Positions 58,060 to 64,000 of a DNA stretch of 64,000 bases are shown here, one piece after another. Each line of letters opens with the position of its first letter. Positions within the stretch are counted from its first letter, which is position 1. Origin of the DNA: a virus; the IMG/VR virus record IMGVR_UViG_3300046167_000032, positions 1-64,000 of that record; one strand, written 5' to 3'. Below the pieces are notes generated by a model. The model was not told the origin of the DNA. It did no database searches and saw only the letters and a program-made list of their open reading frames with translations. The position numbers and the translations under genes are program-made.

Positions 58060-59031
58060 TTAAGAGATAGCGTATCTAACAATAACAATTCCAGAACCGC
58101 CACCGCCACCATATCTAGTGCCATCGTAACCAAGAGATCGGCCACCACCGCCACCTCCACCTGTGTTAGCAGAAGCTGAAGGGGCATAGGGTTGGCTTCC
58201 ACTAGCACCATTTGCACCGCCACCAGACCCACCAGAACCACCTGAGTAATCCCAAGCACCACCACCTCCGCCACCAGCGTAGTAAGTTCCATTTAGCCAC
58301 TGAGAACCATTACCTCCAGCAGTACCATTAGAGCTACCATAACCTGTTTGATTAGTCCCAGATTGACTTGCGCCTCCACCGCCAGCACCAGCAGAATAAT
58401 AGCTGTTAGTTCTATTACCTCCACTATTACCTTGACCTGAAGTTCCTGAACCACCTGATTTATTATCTGGCCCACCTGATGCTCCACCACCAGAACCCCC
58501 AGAGTTACCATTATAGCCTTCACCACCACCGCCACCGCCGCCAGTTGAGGTCAAACCAAAGCCAGAACTGTTAGAACCATTGCTACCTGATGATAAATAA
58601 CCACCGCCGTTACCGCCAGCACCTATAGTAATACTATATCCTTGAGCAGAAGAGTTAGCAGAACCTGTCCTGTACCCTCCAGCACCACCACCGCCGCCGT
58701 GGGCTGTACCACCGCCTCCACCACCAGCTACTACAAGATACTGTAAAGTGTTTGAACCTGCGGCATTTCCAATAGAGCTGACAGTAAATGTACCTGACGA
58801 AGTAAAGACATGATATTTATAACCACCAGAAGTAGATGTTGTACCACCAGAGGCTGAAATATACTGTGCATTAGCCTTACCATGACCTTGAGACATAGCA
58901 ATTTGACCATCAGCATCATCAAATAGAGTTCTTACAGCACTGTCATTCATGGTGATTTGTGCTGTACCACTTAGGCCAAGCTCTACATTTACGTCATTTA
59001 AAGATATCTGTCCGCTAGATGGTAACGTCAT
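58060..59031 (-). CDS. Glycine-rich receptor-binding-type protein, only in variant B
   Basis: 323 aa. The N-terminus (SSGQISLNDVNVELGLSGTAQITMNDSAVR) is a virion-attachment domain typical of marine phage fibres. From about residue 95 it is a Gly-rich array of GGGGG, GGAGG and GGSGG runs with Ser/Asn/Tyr. It resembles the polyglycine-rich domains of T-even gp38-like adhesins, which form rigid tip structures. The Gly runs are simple repeats that can change length by slippage. Copy A lacks the gene. Confidence 0.75.
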   Translation of the reverse strand: MTLPSSGQISLNDVNVELGLSGTAQITMNDSAVRTLFDDADGQIAMSQGHGKANAQYISASGGTTSTSGGYKYHVFTSSGTFTVSSIGNAAGSNTLQYLVVAGGGGGGTAHGGGGGAGGYRTGSANSSAQGYSITIGAGGNGGGYLSSGSNGSNSSGFGLTSTGGGGGGGEGYNGNSGGSGGGASGGPDNKSGGSGTSGQGNSGGNRTNSYYSAGAGGGGASQSGTNQTGYGSSNGTAGGNGSQWLNGTYYAGGGGGGAWDYSGGSGGSGGGANGASGSQPYAPSASANTGGGGGGGRSLGYDGTRYGGGGGSGIVIVRYAIS

Positions 59032-59034
59032 GTG

Positions 59035-62000
59035 TTATCTCGCCTTTAGTTCTTCGATTTCAGCTTTAAGTTCTTTGATTGCTTCAATCATTAATCCATG
59101 AAGTTGATCATACTGCACTGTCTTGTATTCAGTCTCATCATCTTCACCCATCTTGAGAGGTAATGTACTTTCAGTAATTGCACTTGGCATTACCTTCTCG
59201 ACTTCTTGGGCGATAACACCAGCAGACTTTTTGCCATCGGCTAGGTATTCAAATGTGTAACCATTTAGCTGTGATACTTTATCTAAGGCATTGTCTATCT
59301 TCACGATGTCTTTCTTTAGACGCTCATCAGAGACTGTTGTAGAATAAGCAACAACGTTACCTTCAACGTGTAGGTCGCCATCATTCTCAAGGCGCATGTC
59401 TTCTGCACCATCTAAATACCACTTGTGAGTTGTCGTTCCAACAAGGTAGTAATCGTTAGTGTCACGACCCATGTAGAAAATCTCACCACGACAGTCGCCG
59501 CCGTTGATTGTGCCTGTTACTGTGACACCGCTTGATGTTGTTTCAAATTTCTTGGAGTTGTTGTGGTATAGCTCTACTGCTCCATTCGGTATAGCTTTAA
59601 TCATATTTTCGGATGCAGTTTTAATCTGGATTGGGTGGTCATTTACAGCAACAATCTGATTGAAGCCGCCAGCATCATGGTAAATCTTTAAATCATGTGA
59701 GTTACCAACTCTTAATTCTTTGTTATCTGCTAATTCAATGTGAGAACCAAATGTAGCAATCCCACCTTCAGACATATCAAGTGTGAGGGCTGTAATACCA
59801 GAACCGCCATCATTGCCTTTAAATACAATGTCTCCGTCTTGTTCCCCAGACCTTAACACAAAATTACTAGAAGCCTTTTCAACTACTCCGTAAATAGTTC
59901 CAGCGTCTTGAAAATAAACTGTACCACTATTATCAGCATCAAGTTTTATAACTCCTGCAACATCTAAGGTTAGGTCGCCGTTATCTGCAAAAATCCTACC
60001 GTTTGTTCCATCGCTGTTTATGGATAAATCTGCCCCTGCTCCCATCTTGACATAAGCGCCATCAGGAAAAGTTGCATCGTGATTAAAGATTGCTGTACCA
60101 GCATCAGACATATCAAGACGAAGGGCTTCTCTCTCTACGCCACCATCATTACCTCTAAAAATAATGTCTTTGTCTTCGATTATAGATTTAAAAACTGCAT
60201 CTTCACCATTCCTTCTAATACTTGCAAAGTGTAATCCACCATCCTTAAAAATGATATCAGCACCATCCGCATCAAGAATAATCTCCCCTGCGGAATCTAG
60301 TGTTAGGTCGCCAGATGGACTAGCTATAGAGCCATCTAAGTAGAAGTCTTTAAAACGGCGGCTTGTACTCCCTAGATCAACAGTATTATTTGATGTAGTA
60401 CCATAATTGTTAGTTGGTATGACACTGCCAGATGCGAAAGACAAACCAACATGATTTGTAGTTGATGAATATATTACAAGGTCATCAGATTTAGTCCCAA
60501 TATTACCTACAGTTGTGCTGTCTTTGCGGAAGTTGAGTATGTCGCCATCAGAGTTTAGCCTTCCAAAATATCCTGATGTCTGACCATCAGCCACAGCGGC
60601 TATTGCATCAAGGTCTGACCTAAGTTTTATACCTTGACTTACTGTTGCTTGGCTAGTAGTACCCACCAACAAGTTGCCTGATGAGTCTATACGCATTGTC
60701 TCCCCCGACCCACCAACATTTGTAAAAACAAGAGGTGCGGCAGAAGATGATGAGGTAGCAGTTCCACTTTGAATATAATTTACGCCGCCTGTGCTAACAA
60801 GCCGCATGGCAGAGTTACTGCTGGAAATATACTGCTCACCAGCGGTTGAGTTATAAACGTGCAAACCCCCACTAGGCGAACTCGTCCCAATACCAACTCG
60901 GCCTGACGAATCTAATGTCATAGCAGTGCTTGATGCATTATCATCAATACCTGTAGATTCAAAACCTGCAATAGTACCAGTCATAGTACCACCAGCTAGT
61001 GGTAGTTTAGTAGCAATAGAGTTTGTTATAGTAGTACTAAATGATGCATCATCGTTTAAAGCTGCGGCTAACTCATTAAGTGTATTAAGAGAACCCGGTG
61101 AGCTATCTACAAGGTTAGCAATAGCTGTGTCTGTATAAGCTTTGATAGACTGTTGTGTGGCTAGTGCTGTTGCACTGTTAGATGCCATATTATCTTCATC
61201 AAGTATGTTTGTAATAGACACAGAGCCTGTACCAGATAAACTATCAAACTCAACCGATCCACCAACGTCTAAGTTACCTGTCATAGTACCGCCAGATAAG
61301 TTTAGTTTTTCTGTATCATTAGCTAATGGAATCCAGTTACCTGCATGTGCGAAGTAACCTTTACCTGTTGCATGAACGTGAGCAAACATACCGTGATAAG
61401 TTGATGCACTTGGTAAGTCTGATAATTGAGAATATACGTTACCGAATAGAACTTTATTGCCGTTACCATCAATGTCACCTGTCATAGTGCCACCAGCTAG
61501 ACCTAAGAACCTAGCATCAGATGCTGTCTTACTATAGTGATCTGCAAGTTGGAATGTACCGTAACCTACGATGTCAATAATATCACCAGCAGTAGCACCT
61601 GCACTTAGTACTACAGTAGAACCGCTTGTAGCTGTTACGTCTGTACCGACTAAAAGTTTTACACCATTAAGATATACATCTACGTAGCCTACATCATATG
61701 TTGCAGAGAATGTAGTCTGTCCTGATGTAGCAGTATATGTGTTACGACCAGATGTACCATTAACTGATGAACCTGCCGCTTGCCAACCACCTGATCCACT
61801 ACGAACAAACATAATGTTACTTGTAGTGTTAAAATACAATGCACCTGCTATTAAAGCGTCACCATCATTGTCTACTGAAGGAGCAGATGATTTAGCACCT
61901 AAGTATCTGTCGTCAAAGTCATCATAAGAATTAGCGGCATTAGTAGCACTGGTAGCCGCAGCTGTTGCTGAGTTAGCTGAGTTTGTAGCTGATGTTGCCG

Positions 62001-63840
62001 CTTGAGTAGCTGAAGTAGCCGCTTGAGTAGCACTTGCCGCCGCCGCTGTATTAGAACCTGCGATACTATCAACATACAGTTTTGTTGCCGCATCAGTATT
62101 AACAGTAGGTGTACCTAATCCAGTAATCTTATTGCCACCCATAGCTATAGCAGATGCCATAGTACCACCTGATTTTAGTAAGGCAGTTGTGTCAACGTAG
62201 TTCTTAGTAGCACCATCTTGATTAGCAGTAGGATCACCTAGTCCAGTTATCTTACTTGTACCCATAGCTATAGCACCAGACATAGTGCCACCTGATAAGT
62301 TTAACTTAGTAGCATCTTGTGCATCTACATAACCTTTACGAGATAGCTCATCATTTGTTGCAGGGTTAGCTGTAGATGTTACAGCGTTAGTACCCATTAC
62401 AATGTCACCTGTTAGTGTTCCACCAGCTAGAGGTAACTTAGTAGCTATAGAATTAGTAATAGTAGTTGAGAAGTTTGCATCGTCATTGATTGCCGCAGCT
62501 AACTCGTTAAGAGTATTTAGGGCATCAGGAGATGAGTCAACTAAAGCAGACACCTCAGTGTCTACATATCCCTTAGTAGCGGCATCTGTTGAAGCACTTG
62601 GAGCACCTAAGCCTGTTACTTTACTACCGCCCATAGCAATAGCACCTGACATAGTTCCACCAGACAAGTTAAGCTTTAGTGCATCTGCAGTATCTACATA
62701 GTTCTTTGTAGCCGCATCTTGAGCACTGGTTGGATCAGTAACATTAGCAATAGTTGTACCTGTAACATCTAGTGTACCGTTTACAGTTACATTGTTAAAT
62801 GTAGATAAACCTGACCCTGCAGTTACATTACCCGTCACATTGCCTGTAAGATTACCAGTAACGTTACCTGTGATATTGCCTATTACGTTACCTGTAAGTG
62901 GGCCTACAAGACTTGAACCTGTAATTGTTGTACCTGTGATTGCGGCTGTAGAAGAAGCACCAATAATAGTACCATCAATATTACCACCGTTTATATCTAC
63001 AGTAGCTAACGTAGCCTGACCAGATGTAGAGACTGTAGTAAAGCTACCAGCAACGGCTGTTGATGCACCTATAACTGTATTGTCTATATTACCTGCATTA
63101 ATGTCTACAGTAGTTAATGTTGATGTTCCTGTAGCTGTTAGGTCTGTCACAGTAGCAGGTGAAGCTGATGAAGCACCAATAGTTGTACCATCAATAGAAC
63201 CTGCATTAATATCTACAGTAGCAAGAGTAGAAGTACCTGTAGCACTTAGTGTAGTAAATGAACCAGCACCAGCAGTTGTACCACCTATAGTTACGTTATC
63301 TATAGCACCAGAGTTTATGTCTACAGAAGTAATAACACCTGTAGTTATATTAGCTGTGCTTAGGGTAGTTGTTCCAGTAACACCTAATGTACTTCCTATA
63401 GTAAACGTACCTGCAACTGCACCATTAATATCTACATCTAGTGTATCTATGTGTGCTGTACCATCTAAGTATAAATCTTTAAACTCTAAACCAGATGTAC
63501 CTAAGTCTATATCATTAGTTATTACAGGTATAATAGCCCCATCAGAGAAGCGTATTTGTTCTACTGCGGCTGAAGATACCTCTACAAAGACACCTACTTG
63601 ATTAGTAGCAGTGTTTATGACGACTTTGTTTAGTGCGTCAACATCACCGATAAGAGGAATGTAACCACCTTCTCCTGTTGAGCCATCGTGCTTGTGTCCA
63701 CTTGATACAGCGAATGCATCACGGAGTTTGTTATACTCGGCGTTAATAGGCGCTGCACGAACTGTAGCTGTTGGTATTATGTCTGCTGAAGACTGTCTTA
63801 CGTAACCTGCCAAAGTATTATCTCCTGTCGGCTGTCTCAT
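59035..63840 (-). CDS. Tail fibre / adhesin 2, variant B, intact, with S74 chaperone
   Basis: 1601 aa. The first ~950 residues match variant A across the same repeats (including SAATSATQAATSATNSANS). The middle then has cassettes shared with fibre 1 of variant A (RRFKDFYLDGSIASPSGDL). The C-terminus is a peptidase S74 intramolecular chaperone: VSDERLKKDIVKIDNALDKV, GYTFEYLADGKKSAGVIAQEV and a terminal coiled coil. The Ser of SDERLKKDI is the self-cleavage residue; the chaperone folds the trimer and is released. This copy proves the true frame of the broken variant A gene. Confidence 0.9.
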   Translation of the reverse strand: MRQPTGDNTLAGYVRQSSADIIPTATVRAAPINAEYNKLRDAFAVSSGHKHDGSTGEGGYIPLIGDVDALNKVVINTATNQVGVFVEVSSAAVEQIRFSDGAIIPVITNDIDLGTSGLEFKDLYLDGTAHIDTLDVDINGAVAGTFTIGSTLGVTGTTTLSTANITTGVITSVDINSGAIDNVTIGGTTAGAGSFTTLSATGTSTLATVDINAGSIDGTTIGASSASPATVTDLTATGTSTLTTVDINAGNIDNTVIGASTAVAGSFTTVSTSGQATLATVDINGGNIDGTIIGASSTAAITGTTITGSSLVGPLTGNVIGNITGNVTGNLTGNVTGNVTAGSGLSTFNNVTVNGTLDVTGTTIANVTDPTSAQDAATKNYVDTADALKLNLSGGTMSGAIAMGGSKVTGLGAPSASTDAATKGYVDTEVSALVDSSPDALNTLNELAAAINDDANFSTTITNSIATKLPLAGGTLTGDIVMGTNAVTSTANPATNDELSRKGYVDAQDATKLNLSGGTMSGAIAMGTSKITGLGDPTANQDGATKNYVDTTALLKSGGTMASAIAMGGNKITGLGTPTVNTDAATKLYVDSIAGSNTAAAASATQAATSATQAATSATNSANSATAAATSATNAANSYDDFDDRYLGAKSSAPSVDNDGDALIAGALYFNTTSNIMFVRSGSGGWQAAGSSVNGTSGRNTYTATSGQTTFSATYDVGYVDVYLNGVKLLVGTDVTATSGSTVVLSAGATAGDIIDIVGYGTFQLADHYSKTASDARFLGLAGGTMTGDIDGNGNKVLFGNVYSQLSDLPSASTYHGMFAHVHATGKGYFAHAGNWIPLANDTEKLNLSGGTMTGNLDVGGSVEFDSLSGTGSVSITNILDEDNMASNSATALATQQSIKAYTDTAIANLVDSSPGSLNTLNELAAALNDDASFSTTITNSIATKLPLAGGTMTGTIAGFESTGIDDNASSTAMTLDSSGRVGIGTSSPSGGLHVYNSTAGEQYISSSNSAMRLVSTGGVNYIQSGTATSSSSAAPLVFTNVGGSGETMRIDSSGNLLVGTTSQATVSQGIKLRSDLDAIAAVADGQTSGYFGRLNSDGDILNFRKDSTTVGNIGTKSDDLVIYSSTTNHVGLSFASGSVIPTNNYGTTSNNTVDLGSTSRRFKDFYLDGSIASPSGDLTLDSAGEIILDADGADIIFKDGGLHFASIRRNGEDAVFKSIIEDKDIIFRGNDGGVEREALRLDMSDAGTAIFNHDATFPDGAYVKMGAGADLSINSDGTNGRIFADNGDLTLDVAGVIKLDADNSGTVYFQDAGTIYGVVEKASSNFVLRSGEQDGDIVFKGNDGGSGITALTLDMSEGGIATFGSHIELADNKELRVGNSHDLKIYHDAGGFNQIVAVNDHPIQIKTASENMIKAIPNGAVELYHNNSKKFETTSSGVTVTGTINGGDCRGEIFYMGRDTNDYYLVGTTTHKWYLDGAEDMRLENDGDLHVEGNVVAYSTTVSDERLKKDIVKIDNALDKVSQLNGYTFEYLADGKKSAGVIAQEVEKVMPSAITESTLPLKMGEDDETEYKTVQYDQLHGLMIEAIKELKAEIEELKAR

Positions 63841-64000
63841 ACGTCAAGGCTACTGCCTGTATAGTATGACTTGCATTTGTATTATTCGTAACATAACTTA
63901 TTGAAACAGAGTTACCTGATCCAGATATATTTGTAAGTGTTTTAGGTGAGGGATTACCATCATATATACCACCTGCTCCATATATAGCTGTACCATAAAT
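63818..64000 (-). CDS. Tail stabilisation (gp10-like) protein, C-terminal part (cut by window end)
   Basis: The last ~60 codons of the copy B homologue of 8390-9931. It overlaps the start of fibre 2 by 23 bp, as in copy A. The visible residues agree with copy A. The rest lies beyond the window, showing that the contig continues into more of the second genome copy. Confidence 0.8.
   Translation of the reverse strand: MYGTAIYGAGGIYDGNPSPKTLTNISGSGNSVSISYVTNNTNASHTIQAVALTYETADRR

Larger units (their letters stand above)
54568..64000. repeat. Copy B of the large duplicated genome segment
   Basis: This is the second, diverged occurrence of the segment at 1-8572, continuing to the window end. It differs by scattered silent changes in conserved genes and by replaced modules in the tail-fibre region: other fibre C-termini, plus two extra genes (57738-59031) and a moved chaperone gene. 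The unit length from copy A to B is 54.57 kb at the left and 55.43 kb at the right end. Confidence 0.9.

Noticed and set aside
59035-63601. Plus-strand frames opposite fibre 2 of copy B (e.g. 63080-63601)
   Set aside because: Shadows of the 1601-aa fibre on the other strand; same composition artefact as in copy A.
54568-64000. Repeat as long terminal direct repeats of a linear virion genome
   Set aside because: True terminal repeats of one virion are identical, but these copies differ in whole fibre modules and by 1-5% elsewhere.
1-64000. tRNA genes or tRNA-derived attP site
   Set aside because: No convincing cloverleaf or T-loop plus acceptor stem was found on reading, including near the recombinase and in the control region.

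Overview
The window is almost entirely the genome of a tailed marine podovirus-type phage, followed by the start of a second, diverged copy of the same genome. The unit length is about 54.6-55.4 kb. No RNA polymerase gene is seen. The family A DNA polymerase carries a DnaJ-type zinc-finger insert next to ThyX, a class II ribonucleotide reductase and a GH108 endolysin. That combination matches what I recall of HMO-2011-type phages of marine Alphaproteobacteria (SAR116, RCA roseobacters). This assignment is by memory of the group, not by a database search. A 47-aa DUF1127 protein, a family common in Alphaproteobacteria, fits such a host.

Layout. (1) 1-23.9 kb, minus strand: tail fibres and their chaperone, gp10-like tail protein, head-tail adaptor, major capsid protein, scaffold, a large virion protein, portal, terminase, endolysin, holin-like membrane proteins and small basic proteins. 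(2) 23.9-24.8 kb: a gene-free control region between divergent transcription units, AT-rich in part and full of palindromes. (3) 24.8-44.0 kb, plus strand: small early genes, a frameshifted C5 DNA methyltransferase, a frameshifted tyrosine recombinase, primase, helicase, ThyX, DNA polymerase, a probable SSB, a RecB/Cas4-like nuclease, a T7 endonuclease I-like resolvase, ribonucleotide reductase, glutaredoxin and MazG. It ends at a bidirectional terminator near 44.06 kb. (4) 44.1-55.5 kb, minus strand: large internal-virion-type proteins, then a run of five small proteins with Sec signal peptides. Two of these resemble a pilin/spore-coat-U subunit and a PapD-type chaperone. (5) 54.57-64.0 kb: the region 1-8.57 kb recurs, with 1-5% divergence in conserved parts and completely exchanged tail-fibre C-termini and accessory genes.

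How it works together. The early region makes and repairs nucleotides (RNR, glutaredoxin, ThyX, MazG), replicates DNA (primase, helicase, polymerase, SSB) and processes branched intermediates. The late region packages DNA, builds the particle and lyses the cell. Transcription appears to rely on host sigma70-type polymerase: I can read good TTGACA/TATAAT-type promoters ahead of the capsid gene, the 808-aa virion gene, the primase and the SSB-like gene. Early genes carry a repeated 16-bp palindrome at a fixed 21-23 nt from the start codon.

Four single-base insertions break three otherwise intact genes. One is proved by the intact second copy of the fibre gene. They could be sequencing errors in a long-read type assembly or real. 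The tandem arrangement of two diverged copies means the contig may be a concatemer, a permuted genome, or a chimera of strains.
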